DNA of 64,000 nucleotides from positions 186,001 through 250,000 of the forward strand of contig NW_026570292.1 of assembly GCF_019649055.1 (NCBI RefSeq), given 5' to 3'. The notes beneath the pieces are model-generated. The model had not been told where the DNA came from, did not search any database, and saw nothing but the letters and a program-made list of their open reading frames with translations. A program made the position numbers and the translations under genes. Shown piece after piece: positions 24,550 through 35,824 of the stretch (positions are counted from its first letter, which is position 1; every line of letters starts with the position of its first letter). This DNA is from Paramacrobiotus metropolitanus. Lineage: Eukaryota; Tardigrada; Eutardigrada; Parachela; Macrobiotidae.

Positions 24550-26537
24550 ATGGCTGCTGAAATGAGCGAATGCATTGCCATCGGTATCGACCTCGGAACG
24601 ACGTTCAGCTGTGTGGCGGTAATTGAGAATGGCCGCGCAGTGGCCATTCCTAACGATCAAGGCAACCGAATTACTCCCAGCATCGTAGGCTTTTACGACG
24701 ATGAACCCGTTATAGGAGAAGGTGCCTTGTACCAGGCAACTGTGTTTCCCGACAAAACCGTCTGCGATGCAAAGCGCATGCTGGGTAAAAGTTACGATGA
24801 CCCTCTCATACAGTCCAGCCGACCGCACTGGAACTTTCAAGTTGTCAACGAAAAGGGCAAACCGAACATACTGATAAATAACAGCGGCCAATTAATGCTG
24901 ATTCCACCGGAGCACGTAAGCGCGTTAGTTCTGAGGAAAATGAAAGACATGGCGGAGATGTATCTCCAGTGTCCCGTCTACGATGCCGTAATTACGGTCC
25001 CGGCCTACTTCCGGGATGCTCAGCGCCAGGCAACAAAGGACGCGGCGGCAATCGCCGGATTGAACGTTCTGCAGACGATTAACGAACCAACTGCTGCAGC
25101 GATTGCACATGCTAAAGAGAAACCGTATCACAAAGCTGAGAAAGTGCTGGTGTTTGATTTTGGTGGCGGGACACTGGATGTGTCCATTCTTCTAGCGGAA
25201 CCCAATATGAAATTCACGGTCCTATCAACGCACGGACATCCCCATTTAGGGGGCGAGATATAGATAATATTCTTCTTTCTTTCATGATTAGAGAGTACGA
25301 ACAGCAGCACATGGTTAGTCTGCGGGATGACCTTGTGGCGATTCAGCTTTTACGCGAAGAATGCAGCAAAGCTAAGATGGTGCTGAGTTTCTCCAAGTCA
25401 ACAAACCTGATTATCCCGAACTTTACCGAAGGTCAGAGGTATCGACGTACATTAACACGGGACGAATTCGAAACAATTTGTGAGAACATTTGGGAGGATA
25501 TGATATTTCCGGTAGAAGGAGCCTTGGAGGGTGCGGACCTGAATGCAAACGACATTGATTCCGTCGTCTTGGTCGGAGGTTCGAGTAGGATTCCAAAGGT
25601 GAAAGAAGTTATTGGTCAGTATTTCCCAGGGAAACCAATCCTGCAAAGCGCCCATCCTGACGAGTCCATTGCCTGTGGAGCAGCGATTGTGGCTAATAAC
25701 ATCATGGAGCTGCGTTACGGGAAAAAGCCACTGTTATCCTTAATTGATGTCACTCCATTTTCCCTGGGAATAAAAACTCACGGAGGCGGTAAGTACTGTA
25801 TGTCCTTGTGATGGTTTTAACTTGTCGTGAATCACCACAGATGTAAAAAAACATCTTTTGCTTTTAACGCTGGCACCTTTACTACGGTTCACGGTGCAGT
25901 AATCCACCGTGTTAAATTTTTAGGAATGGGAGTGTTTTTCCCAAAGAATACGCAAATTCCGGCGCAGCACTACCGCTTCTGTACCACTGTCACGGACTAT
26001 CAAACTTCTTTAAAGGTACAAATTTTCGAAGGTGAATCCACTCAGGCCACCGACAATCGCCTACTGGGAGAAGTAGAATTAACCGGCATAGATCCGGCGC
26101 CCCGTGGCACACCCAGGGTGATCATTACCTTTTCCATCGATTTCAGCGGGATTCTGAATGTTTCAGCCGAGGACGAGAATAGTGGGAAACAAGTGCAAGC
26201 ACAAATCGACAACGGCCAGTACAATTTATCCCAAGCTGAGATTCAACGGATCGCTGACGGAATATTTGTCGGATCGCCGGATGAGCAAATACAGCGGGAA
26301 CGAGCGATTTTGCTCAAGCGACTAGCCGAATATGTCGCGACGGTTGCCAGTGCAGTAGAGTTAAACAAAGATAACTTAACTTCGAAGGAAACGAATGAAA
26401 TTGGCAAAAATGTGGATGCGGCGAGAAAATGGATTAAGAGCAATCAAGAAGCAAAGAAGACTGCTATAATTATGAAACAACAAGAGGTTCACCGTTTGTT
26501 TCAAAAGGTCATGGCACGTTTAGTCGTACTTCGGTAA
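24550..26537 (+). CDS. hsp70: Hsp70 chaperone, short form, with one apparent -1 frameshift
   Basis: Exon 1 is 24550-25788, the intron 25789-25923 (135 bp, GTAAGT...TTTTTAG), exon 2 is 25924-26537; about 617 residues if the frame is restored. All ATPase motifs are visible (GIDLGTTFSC, KRMLGK, VPAYFRDAQRQATKDAA, NEPTAAAI, FDFGGGTLDVS, GGSSRIPKV). The frame breaks at about 25252-25258, inside the HPHLGG-x-D-x-DN loop, where one base is missing. Everything before and after matches the paralogues, so this is either a very young null allele or a sequence error. The end PKNTQIPAQ...VMARLVVLR again lacks EEVD. It sits about 1.1 kb after the previous Hsp70. Confidence 0.85.
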
Positions 26538-27417
26538 ACTCTCTGGAAAGTTGCTTTTTAAATTATTATTTTTGGAATTTGTGAATCGAGTAATTGCAGC
26601 AACCATTAATTACAACCAGGGTTCTTTCCTAATAATGTTGTTGATATTTTTTATTTTGAAAGATCGATATGTTTTTTGCTGCAGCAAACGTAGAAGCAAA
26701 TAACTTGTGTATAACTTTACAGTTCGTTAGACTTACAGCCTTGAATATGATATGCTCGGAAACAGTCACAGGGATGTTATTAATTTTATTAATTTTCAGC
26801 TACTACTCTGTACTGCAGCAGCTTGCTCATAAATTACAAGTACGTTTACTCCGGGTGCCGGCTGCTACCGGTCTGACATTCACCATTAGCCGGCAATCAT
26901 AATCAAATTCGCAAATGAAGATAACGCTGATGATACTTACTTCTACTGCATTAACAAACTGAAGGAGTGGACGAATGGTTGGCTATATCGCTGTTACTTT
27001 ATCAGCAGTGGCGATAAGGAACAAACGCTCTAGTTTGCAGTTCGCAAATTTTGCAGTTCTTGGCTGCGACGCTAAGGAATATGTGACTAAGCCAATTTCA
27101 TTTCCTACCGATAAGCATACACTCGCGAATTATTTAATTACCTACACAAGTAAACAGCTTCTGGGTACGTACACTCACTCTTTAGTCCGTTGAACGATAA
27201 AATGTTATAATTCAGCTTCGAAGCGGCTTTAATTTACACGCTCGATACGTACTTGCTACACACATACGTTAATTTCAATTAGCCGTTAAAGCCTGCCAGA
27301 CAATCGTAGTCTTAACCAGAAACGCACAATAATAATTTTATTCGCAGCACACCCGGACGCTAAAATTTTGAATAGAACTGAATCGAATCGAAGTGTCATT
27401 TTATTTAAACACTGATC
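26538..27417. other. intergenic
   Basis: Spacer between two tandem Hsp70 genes. No gene, RNA or repeat is recognised. Confidence 0.5.
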
Positions 27418-29531
27418 ATGCCTCGTGACGAACGTATTGCGGTTGGAATCGACCTGGGAACCACGTACAGCTGCATCGCTGTGTACCGGAAGGGGCATGC
27501 CGAGGCAGTCCAAAACGATCAAGGACATCGCATAACACCGAGTGTTGTGTGCTATCATAATGGGGAAAAGACCGTAGGAGAGGGAGCTGTGCATCAAGCG
27601 CCGTTTTTCCCGGAGAGCACTATATACGATTCCAAGCGCATAATCGGACGAACATTTAACGATCCTCTAATACAGAGCGACATGAAGCATTGGAGTTTCC
27701 AGGTTGTCAATAAGTTTGGTAAGCCCAACATTCTTATTAAGGAAGGTGGGAAAACGCTGCATGTCACCCCGGAAGAGGTTAGTGCGATGGTACTGCACAA
27801 ACTCAAAGAGATTGCCGAACTATACTTGGAGAAAACGATCTACGACGCTGTGATAACGGTGCCGGCATACTTTACCGACGCACAGAGGCAAGCAACGAAA
27901 GATGCTGCTACCATTGCCGGCATCAATGTATTGCGGCTGATTAATGAGCCAACCGCCGCAGCTATTTATCACGGTGTAAATAGGACATACAAGACAGCCC
28001 AGAAGCTTATGGTTTTCGATCTTGGAGGCGGCACACTGGATATCTCGGTTCTCATGGCTGAGCCCGGCATGAAATTTATTGTGCTGGGAACCCATGGCGA
28101 TCCGCATTTAGGTGGCAAAGATTTTGATAATCTGCTGACACAATATTTAACCGAGGAGTATTTCGAGCGCAACGGAAGTCGACTGAATAAAGAAGCCATA
28201 GCACGATTACGAGAATGTTGCGAAACGGCTAAGAAGGGGCTGAGTTTCAATACTACAGCTAACATTCTTATACCTAACTTTGCCAACAATCAGAATTACA
28301 CTCGTGTTGTGGCGAGGGAGGAATTCGAACGCGTTTGCAGTGTGTTATTCGACCGGCTCCTGGCACCCGTCAAGGCCGCCTTACAAGACACTGGTTTGAC
28401 GGCGGACGATATCCATGAGGTGGTGCTGGTAGGAGGGTCCAGCCGGATTCCTAAAGTCAAAACCGTCATACAGGAATTTTTTGCTGGGAAAATATTACTA
28501 CAAGGAACTCATCCCGATGAGTCAGTGGCCAGTGGAGCTGCCGTCTTTGCTCACAGCATCCTAGGTAGTGGATCCACTGGTGCCAACGCCTTGTCGCTAG
28601 TAGACGTTACACCATTTACCCTTGGGGTGGACGTGGTGAGCGGAAGTAAGAAAAATAACGTGACCTTCAAAACTTTAGATGTTAATTATGCGATTGGTGT
28701 CTTGAAATTTGTTTCTGTTTTAGTGAGCAGTTGCGATTCTGGGTAATTTCAAATCCGTAACCAATAGCCTATATGTTATAAAAACATGCAAATAACTACA
28801 AGCCATAATCTAAGGTTTTAACACAAACGACCGTTCGAGTAAAAGCCGATTCTATGGAAACTTTTGGGCTTTGCAGTTTTTTGTAACATTCTAATGCAAC
28901 ATATTTTCAACGGATTCTGTTTGTAGAGCTGTCGGTGCTGATTCCAAAAAACAGTCGACTGCCGGCACAGAGTAGCGGCAATTACTTTACAACCAGGGAT
29001 AACCAGATAATCATGAACTGGAATATTTACGAAGGAGAATCAGAAATCGCGGCCGAGAACAGGCTGCTGGGGAAAATGACAATATCCGGGCTTGACCCGG
29101 CTCCGCAGGGCGTTGCATCCGCCACTGTAACGTTTGATGTCGACCCTAACGGTGTTTTGAACGCTTCGGCGGTTGATCGAAAGACGGGTAATAAGGTCCA
29201 AGTGGTGTTGGACAATGACAGGTACAATCTGTCGGCGGCGGAAATCGAGAGGATTGCTGGGGAATTTTCGGCTGGTGTGCCACAAGCAAAAATCCGAGCG
29301 GAGCAACAAAAGCTAACGGAGCGATTGAAGGAGTACGCACAGTCGGTGCGACAGACACTGCAGCACAGTGAAACAACATTACCTCCGCAAGAATATCAAC
29401 GTGCTATGCAGAACTTGCAAGAACTGGAAGACTGGATTAGCGAAAATTGTCATGCCAAGAAAGCCACGATTATTCTTAAGCAACAAGAAGCGTTCCGTCA
29501 TTTTCGTACCATTCTTGTGCGTTTAACGTAA
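27418..29531 (+). CDS. hsp70: Hsp70 chaperone, short form without EEVD tail
   Basis: Exon 1 is 27418-28645, the intron 28646-28926 (281 bp, GTAAGA...TTTGTAG), exon 2 is 28927-29531; 610 residues. ATPase motifs are intact: GIDLGTTYSC, KRIIGR, VPAYFTDAQRQATKDAA, NEPTAAAIYHG, FDLGGGTLDIS, GDPHLGGKDFDN, GGSSRIPKV. The segment before the intron is VVSG rather than the usual HGGG or YGGG. The substrate domain entry is LSVLIPKNSRLPAQ. The end HFRTILVRLT has no EEVD. By eye it groups with the gene at 40678-49603 (both begin MPR-x-ER and share IQND or VQND and CYH-x-GEK), so this pair is a subgroup distinct from the 8419 and 21267 copies. Confidence 0.92.
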
Positions 29532-30471
29532 CACCAGCAAACCGTTCACATGGAAGCAATCAAAATAATTCAAGCAGTTCTTGTAGCAATAGAATACCGC
29601 GAAACATTGTGACTAAGTAGCTTGTGTTGTGCTTTTCGATTTAAAAATTGAACTTATTACACTATGTAACCGGTTTATAAATAATTAATTTAGTCGTTCT
29701 TTCCTGCAAGTATACGAGTCTGCTTGGAGAATAAATCGAAAATTCAACGGACAAATGTTACGGTAATCAGTGAACACTTGGAATTCCGTACTGGTTTTAC
29801 GCTCTGATTATTGATTTAAATATCCATCGCACTGGGTGGGCGCCATGGCTTCTCATCAGTGTATTTTGTACTTACAGTATTCCAAACGCTAAACATTCGC
29901 AAGATCAGCGTACGAACTCCGACGTATTATAGCGACGTAACTCCATATAGCTAGCTTACAGAAAGCAGTTATCAGTATTAACGCTAACATTGCTTATCTG
30001 CATTATCTGCACACCACATAATAACTTTCTTAATCTTTTTGCTTATGCCAATAAACCTGCACCTCTTTTCTCAGTGCCGGCAGCCTGTAAATGTTGCTGA
30101 ATATTGAAATGTGATCAATGCATGATTTACCGGTACGGCTGAATGAAACGATGATTCAAGCAGCGCTAGCGAAGTACTTCTATCATGTTTGATAGTTCCT
30201 GTTCAATCTCTCCTTTTCACATGCTGCATGCTAACCGATAGCGTGCATTAATTACATATAGGCACTTCTTTGGGATATAATTTATTATTTCTTGTAGAGG
30301 TAAGCGAATATCAATATGTAGCGATATTAATACTCTGTAGATTGATGTACGACACAATTTCTTCATTTGTCACCATGCCGCGTGCTACGGAATTTACATA
30401 TAAACATATAAACTGATTTTCACTATTTTGTTTAGACGTCTGTACCCGCTTGCATCTGAGACTCTCATTAC
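29532..30471. other. intergenic
   Basis: No gene, RNA or repeat recognised. A TATAAAC phrase occurs twice near 30400-30416, about 60 bases before the next start codon, and may be a core promoter element. Confidence 0.45.
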
Positions 30472-32787
30472 ATGGAGTCCACAAAACTAGTCTTTACATC
30501 AACCAGTATCGCCTTTGGCATTCAACTTGGCACCAGTTGTTACCGGGTTAGTCAGTTAACACCGGAAAGCAGTAGCCCGGAAATTGTACTGGACGCATTT
30601 GGAAATGAAGCAACGCCAGCGTACTTTGGTGTGGATGACGGTATTCTGCTGTACGGGGATGACGCCAAAAATTATGCCTGCATTCATCCAGAGAACTGCC
30701 TCAAAGGTGTCGTAAAAGGTTTTGTTAATGCGCCGGCCACGGAAGCGGAAAGTGATGTACAGCCGAACTCTTCGGCACGACAATTCACCGTAAAGAATTT
30801 GCGTCTAGATAATGCACTTTGTGGAACAATCAAAGCCCTGACGCCGACAGAAAAGCAGGAACTGCAGCCAGGGATCACATTACCATTTATCGTATTTTCT
30901 ATCGCCAATATTTATTTGGCATCAGTAGAGGAGCGAATCAGTAAACTGGCGAATGGTCTAACGGAAAAAGACCATCAAATACAAACATGCATACTTGTAC
31001 CCAAAACAACGGCAGCCTTCGCCGGATTTGCAATGAGTCGAGAAACATGCGCAGACGGTGTATACGCTGTTATATGCGTGGGTGCTTCGGTTACGGAATT
31101 AGCGGTGTACGGAGTGCAAAACGGTGTCGCAGTACGGAATGTGGAGCCTGTGAGTTATTATTTCGGTGGTGACGATTTTGACGATGTGCTCGTTGAGCAC
31201 TGTTGCAAACAATTCAAGGCACAATATTCCATCGATCTAAAGATGCATTCCGGTGCATTGGAGCGGCTGCGGCAACAGTGTCAAAAAGCCAGGGATAGAC
31301 TATCCGCGGCTAAAGTAGTGGTGATCGAAATACCTAGGCTTGTTCACGATTTTAAATTTAGGCTACACATCAATCGAACTGATATGGAGAAAGCTATGGA
31401 AAATAAAACATCCGGATTTTCTGACTGGCTCTGTAAAGAGATGGCAAATATTAAGGATCCTTTGGCAGGGGTGATTTTGGTAGGAGCGGCGTCCAGAATT
31501 CCCGTGGTGCAAAACATTGTTAATACCAAATTTCCCGGTCTCGTGCAAAAATCCATTATCCCGTACGCGCATATGGCTGCCGCCAATGGCTCAAGCTATA
31601 TATCACGCTATGCACAAGGGCAAAGTAGCGAATTTATTAAAAGATTAAAAGCTGGTTATTTTGACCTTCATGCCATGCGATTACGCGTAAAAGGATACTC
31701 CCCTAACGATGATCAACTAATTTTGGATAATTCCGTTACTCTTGCCGACAAAGCGAACGAGAATGTGACTGCACAAAGCACTTCCGACTTGACAGAAGCA
31801 AAAAAAGAACCTGACGGGATAGCAGAGCGGGCTAGCAGTGCTACAGAAGAGAATCATGAGTCGTCCAACCCAGAAGATCGACAGCTGGCGTCTAACTGTG
31901 CTCCAGTTGAAGTGGGCGATAGTTCATCTTTTGATACTAAAAATTTTGTATCTCGCTCTGACACAAACAATGTGAATGGGAATCGGGATACAGCTGTTGA
32001 CAATGTTCCCTATCCAGATCGAACAACCTTTCTGCAGGAGCCAGAGCAGAGTGAACAGGAATCAACGGATGCCCACACTTTCTTGCAACAGACTACTCAT
32101 CAAGAAAACAACCTTATACAGAGCGAAAATTTACAGCTGCAGGAACTCGAAGATTTCGCAAACAGCTTTGGAGCGCTTAATATTTGCGATCCTAAGATTG
32201 AACAGTCACAAAATACAAAGAAAAACTGTTTCGGTCCATCGGTGATTACTGATCTTCCCCATGTGAGCGCATCGCCTGCACCGGTCAGTGTATTGCACTA
32301 CAGGAAAATACAACTACACAACGGGACGCAAGAAATTCCAGCGTACGAGTGGTGGTTAACAACTATTACTGCCTGGAACTATGTATTACCGCCTGCGGAC
32401 TGGACTGGCGAGACAGCTACAGAGCCCTGCAGTTTCGTGGAATGCAGCGTGTACTATTCGCCCCCGTTTCTTATTCCACGCTATTATATATGCGGCGCGC
32501 ATCTACAACTGCATAAAAGTGACCAACGGCCGTTTAGTTCAATTTCCTTGACCCACTGGTCTGAATACGGTACAATGCCGACGACGATCTGGCTGCCATC
32601 GGATCACATAGTGGAGATATTGCATAGCTGTGAGCCGAACGCAATGGTCGTGAGACTTAAGAGCTCTTTTGATCCAAGAAGCCCATTTCTTTTCCAAAAC
32701 TGCAATTTGGCTTTCATAATAACATTCCCGACTTCCGTGGACAAAGAGCGAGTTTTTAGTAGATGTCTACCGCGTCCTTGTACTTGA
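30472..32787 (+). CDS. divergent Hsp70-like protein with acidic linker and novel C-terminal domain
   Basis: Single exon, 771 residues. Residues about 10-390 follow the Hsp70 ATPase fold: IQLGTSCYRVS, GNEATPAYFG, LYGDDAKNYA, FGGDDFDDVLVEHCC, VGAASRIPVVQ. The catalytic Asp of GIDLGTT is Gln. The NEPTAAA glutamate position reads KTTAAF, and the phosphate loop is CVGASVTEL, so it is probably catalytically dead. About 400-600 is acidic, Ser/Asn/Glu-rich and likely disordered. The last 160 residues form a folded-looking domain (YEWWLTTITAWNYVLPPAD to FIITFPTSVDKERVF). Its end matches that of the neighbour at 33512 (LFFIIHFPTAIVKENF) and the gene at 37973 (LRFYFVFKSAAECHK). The substrate domain of Hsp70 is absent. 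Function unknown; it could be a scaffold or client-binding regulator. Confidence 0.83.
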   Translation: MESTKLVFTSTSIAFGIQLGTSCYRVSQLTPESSSPEIVLDAFGNEATPAYFGVDDGILLYGDDAKNYACIHPENCLKGVVKGFVNAPATEAESDVQPNSSARQFTVKNLRLDNALCGTIKALTPTEKQELQPGITLPFIVFSIANIYLASVEERISKLANGLTEKDHQIQTCILVPKTTAAFAGFAMSRETCADGVYAVICVGASVTELAVYGVQNGVAVRNVEPVSYYFGGDDFDDVLVEHCCKQFKAQYSIDLKMHSGALERLRQQCQKARDRLSAAKVVVIEIPRLVHDFKFRLHINRTDMEKAMENKTSGFSDWLCKEMANIKDPLAGVILVGAASRIPVVQNIVNTKFPGLVQKSIIPYAHMAAANGSSYISRYAQGQSSEFIKRLKAGYFDLHAMRLRVKGYSPNDDQLILDNSVTLADKANENVTAQSTSDLTEAKKEPDGIAERASSATEENHESSNPEDRQLASNCAPVEVGDSSSFDTKNFVSRSDTNNVNGNRDTAVDNVPYPDRTTFLQEPEQSEQESTDAHTFLQQTTHQENNLIQSENLQLQELEDFANSFGALNICDPKIEQSQNTKKNCFGPSVITDLPHVSASPAPVSVLHYRKIQLHNGTQEIPAYEWWLTTITAWNYVLPPADWTGETATEPCSFVECSVYYSPPFLIPRYYICGAHLQLHKSDQRPFSSISLTHWSEYGTMPTTIWLPSDHIVEILHSCEPNAMVVRLKSSFDPRSPFLFQNCNLAFIITFPTSVDKERVFSRCLPRPCT

Positions 32788-33511
32788 AGCGTTTTCGAGC
32801 GTTTTAGTGTTTTTGAATGAGTACCCGGCCACTACCCAGTCTATTTACGTACAACTTTTGAAAGCTTTTTTAACAAAATGATAAAATGCACGTTCCGCAA
32901 ACCTGCCAGCACCTATTAAATTTTATTCAAGTAATAATAATAATTATGATGTGCACGGGATGGAGAGATCTGGGGTGTACGGTACTAACAAAATCGCGTT
33001 CATCTGGCTTGCGTTTCCGGCCGGCAGGTCACCTACATTCTCTCAGTGTTTCATGTCATCAGCACCGAAAATGCAGTACTCATAGTCTATTACATTAACT
33101 AGGTAGTGAAAATAGGCTTATTATTCTGCCATACTGCTTATCACTTATCGGAATAGCGTTTGTACTCGTATTGAGCGAAAGAGTATGTTTGCTGACAATT
33201 AAAACGCGATAGCACAGTGCCTTCGTATACACAATACGAATATAGAGAAAATTGCTATATCAGTTATAAAGCAGTATTTAGGTCGCTTCCGATATTTTGA
33301 TCAGCAAATCAGTAAATTTTTCAGCTTACGGGTTCAAGAAAGTGGTAAGTTGTGCTTATACTGTAATTGTGGAATTTCACAAGACTGTTCTCGCCGGGAT
33401 AAATTATTTGTTTGATTGAATTTTATTGCGTGTGCTCGCCTATGTACTCGTACGTGCAGATTGCGACAAAATTGTTGAAAAGCTGTTGTTATTACGCGCT
33501 GTTCGTAGACT
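32788..33511. other. intergenic
   Basis: Spacer between two same-strand Hsp70-like genes. No gene or repeat is recognised. Confidence 0.5.
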
Positions 33512-35824
33512 ATGGATTCCACGATTTCGCCGGCACCAGCATGTGCTACTCTAGGAATACAGCTTGGTTCCAGCAACTATCGGGTGGCTCACCTGCAATC
33601 AGTTTACAATGTCCCAGAAATCCTTCGGGATGCGTTCGGCAATGAAGTTACACCGTCCTATTATGGTATAGATGGCGCAGTCCAGTTATTCGGTGACGAC
33701 GCATTACGCTACGCAAGCATTCACCCTGAAACGTGCATCCGAGGGATCGTGAAATATTTTAGCGATGCCGTAGCCTTGCCCGCCAAACTGGATAGCTATA
33801 ATGTGGATAATCGTCTCCAGCTGCTAACCACAAGTGCCATGAAACCGGTGGGAGTTCTTAACGGTACAATTCAAGCGCTAACTGACGGGATAAAAGAAGG
33901 CTTTGACCAATCAACCACGATAGTCAACGTTGTAGTTGCGGTAGCAAACCTCCATTTGAAGCACACTGAACGTCACATTACAGAAGCGCTTAGTCGTCAC
34001 CTGGAGTTTCTGTCTCTCCATCATGTTACCGTTATACCAAAGACAGCGGCGGCGTTGTTAGGATGCGGCATGAATCGTGAAGCATGCGAAGATGGCGTAT
34101 ACGTCGTTCTAGTGGTTGGGGCTGCGGTGTCTGAATTGGCAGTGTATCAGGTAAAAGATGGGATTGCCAGACGACAAGGAGGGATTTATCAGCATCAGAT
34201 AGGTGGTGATATGTTCGATCAGGCTATTGTCAGAAGTTGCTGCATACAATTCGAAAAAGAACACGGCATCGATCTTCGGCAGCATTCGGGGGCCCTGCAG
34301 CAGTTGCGTGTGCAGTGTCAGAAAGCCAAGGACCGGCTGTCAGCAGCAAAACTTGTGCCGGTCGAAGTACTTCGATTAGTCGGAGACAAGAAGTTGAAAT
34401 ATCAAGTCACCCGTAGTGAGCTGGATGTCGATATGCAAGGGACAGTATCCCAGTTTTCCAGCTGGTTGGGTAAAACAACATACCCATTTCGAAAGTCGCT
34501 GACGTTGAAGGAAGTTATTTTCGTGGGTGGAGCATCCCGAATACCACAGTTACAACGTGCAGTAAGTGAAATATTTCCTGGATTACTACGGACTTCCGTC
34601 AGTGCTTACGCCCATCTTGCTGTTGTCAATGGGGCAACATACTGGGCTCGTTACCTTTGCAGTCCCGATGCCGGACTTACGGAAAAATTTAGCGACAAAT
34701 GTATTGATTTTGAGGCTGTAAAAGCAGGGATCGCAAAACAAATCGTATCAACTCCGCAACTGGACCAGACTGCTGGGAAGAGTGAGCTAGCAGAAACCAC
34801 CATGACAGGTCACCGTCCCGCGAGTGCACCTATCGATGAGAAAAATTCCGTCGAGAAACAAGAGCACTGTACTCAGTGTGCTGATGAGAACAGTATACCA
34901 CCAGCAAAAACGGAAAGCGTACAACAGCCCCTTGGGACCTCACGGAAAATTCCTATTGAAGAAATTATATCATCAGGAGCAACATGCGAAGCAACCGCCA
35001 TGAATGCACACCCGCAAATTGTTACTGAAAAAGCGCAGCAAGATTACTGGCCAGAACACTCAGGCAGACAAACTGCCACAACCTCCAGCGCACCCGCAGT
35101 GGACTTCCCAAGCATAGTTTCCGACAATTCTGTGAGAGTTGTACGAATACTTTCGCCAACACAGGAGCGCACATCAGCCGCATCGGCAGCTAGTGGTAGA
35201 ACCCCATCAGTACGCCCTGAAAGTGCAGGTTGGAAAAATGCAAACAGACCGCAGGACGACTCAGAAAGAGCAATCGCGTCCAGAAAAACAGATGCCCTTC
35301 CGCTGCCTACCATTCACAAAGAAAGCAATGGCGACCAAATTACCGAAGCAGTATTATTCACTGCGGCCGAAGCAAGGACGAAGTCATTATTTGAACATCC
35401 GCTAAGCAGAGACATTACATTTGAGGCTTCCCCGATTTTTCGCCAGTCGTGCCTAAAAGTAAGCGAATTCCTGGTTAGCATCGGTGATCGAGAAGAAACT
35501 CACCGGGGCACATACAGCGCGGAAGTAACACTCGTCGATGACACCACACTTCGCGTTTACGCTTTGAAAATCAAACCAACGGACAAACGTATAGATGCTG
35601 TTTCTTTCTCGAAAGACCAAATAGAAGAAACGATGACTCGCTCTGTTTTTGGCGGTAGGGATATGTGTACAATTGCTTTAAAACTTCGCTGTGGCGATCC
35701 TCGGAATATGGTTAACTTGAAGTATTTCGAACTGTTTTTTATCATTCATTTTCCGACTGCCATCGTCAAGGAGAATTTCATTAGAGCGATGCACGACTGC
35801 GGAATGGCGTTTTGCTACTCATAA
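33512..35824 (+). CDS. divergent Hsp70-like protein with disordered linker and novel C-terminal domain
   Basis: Single exon, 770 residues, tandem paralogue of the preceding gene. The Hsp70-like head (about 13-390) has IQLGSSNYRVA, GNEVTPSYYG, LFGDDALRYAS, PKTAAALLGCG, IGGDMFDQAIVRSCC, QKAKDRLSAAK and VGGASRIPQLQ. Asp of GIDLGTT is Gln and the GGGT loop is VVGAAVSEL, so ATPase activity is unlikely. About 400-620 is low-complexity and polar. The C-terminal 150 residues (SCLKVSEFLVSIGD... to LFFIIHFPTAIVKENFIRAMHDCGM) form the same new domain as in the neighbours at 30472 and 37973. No signal peptide or membrane segment is visible, so a cytosolic or nuclear location is likely. Confidence 0.85.
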   Translation: MDSTISPAPACATLGIQLGSSNYRVAHLQSVYNVPEILRDAFGNEVTPSYYGIDGAVQLFGDDALRYASIHPETCIRGIVKYFSDAVALPAKLDSYNVDNRLQLLTTSAMKPVGVLNGTIQALTDGIKEGFDQSTTIVNVVVAVANLHLKHTERHITEALSRHLEFLSLHHVTVIPKTAAALLGCGMNREACEDGVYVVLVVGAAVSELAVYQVKDGIARRQGGIYQHQIGGDMFDQAIVRSCCIQFEKEHGIDLRQHSGALQQLRVQCQKAKDRLSAAKLVPVEVLRLVGDKKLKYQVTRSELDVDMQGTVSQFSSWLGKTTYPFRKSLTLKEVIFVGGASRIPQLQRAVSEIFPGLLRTSVSAYAHLAVVNGATYWARYLCSPDAGLTEKFSDKCIDFEAVKAGIAKQIVSTPQLDQTAGKSELAETTMTGHRPASAPIDEKNSVEKQEHCTQCADENSIPPAKTESVQQPLGTSRKIPIEEIISSGATCEATAMNAHPQIVTEKAQQDYWPEHSGRQTATTSSAPAVDFPSIVSDNSVRVVRILSPTQERTSAASAASGRTPSVRPESAGWKNANRPQDDSERAIASRKTDALPLPTIHKESNGDQITEAVLFTAAEARTKSLFEHPLSRDITFEASPIFRQSCLKVSEFLVSIGDREETHRGTYSAEVTLVDDTTLRVYALKIKPTDKRIDAVSFSKDQIEETMTRSVFGGRDMCTIALKLRCGDPRNMVNLKYFELFFIIHFPTAIVKENFIRAMHDCGMAFCYS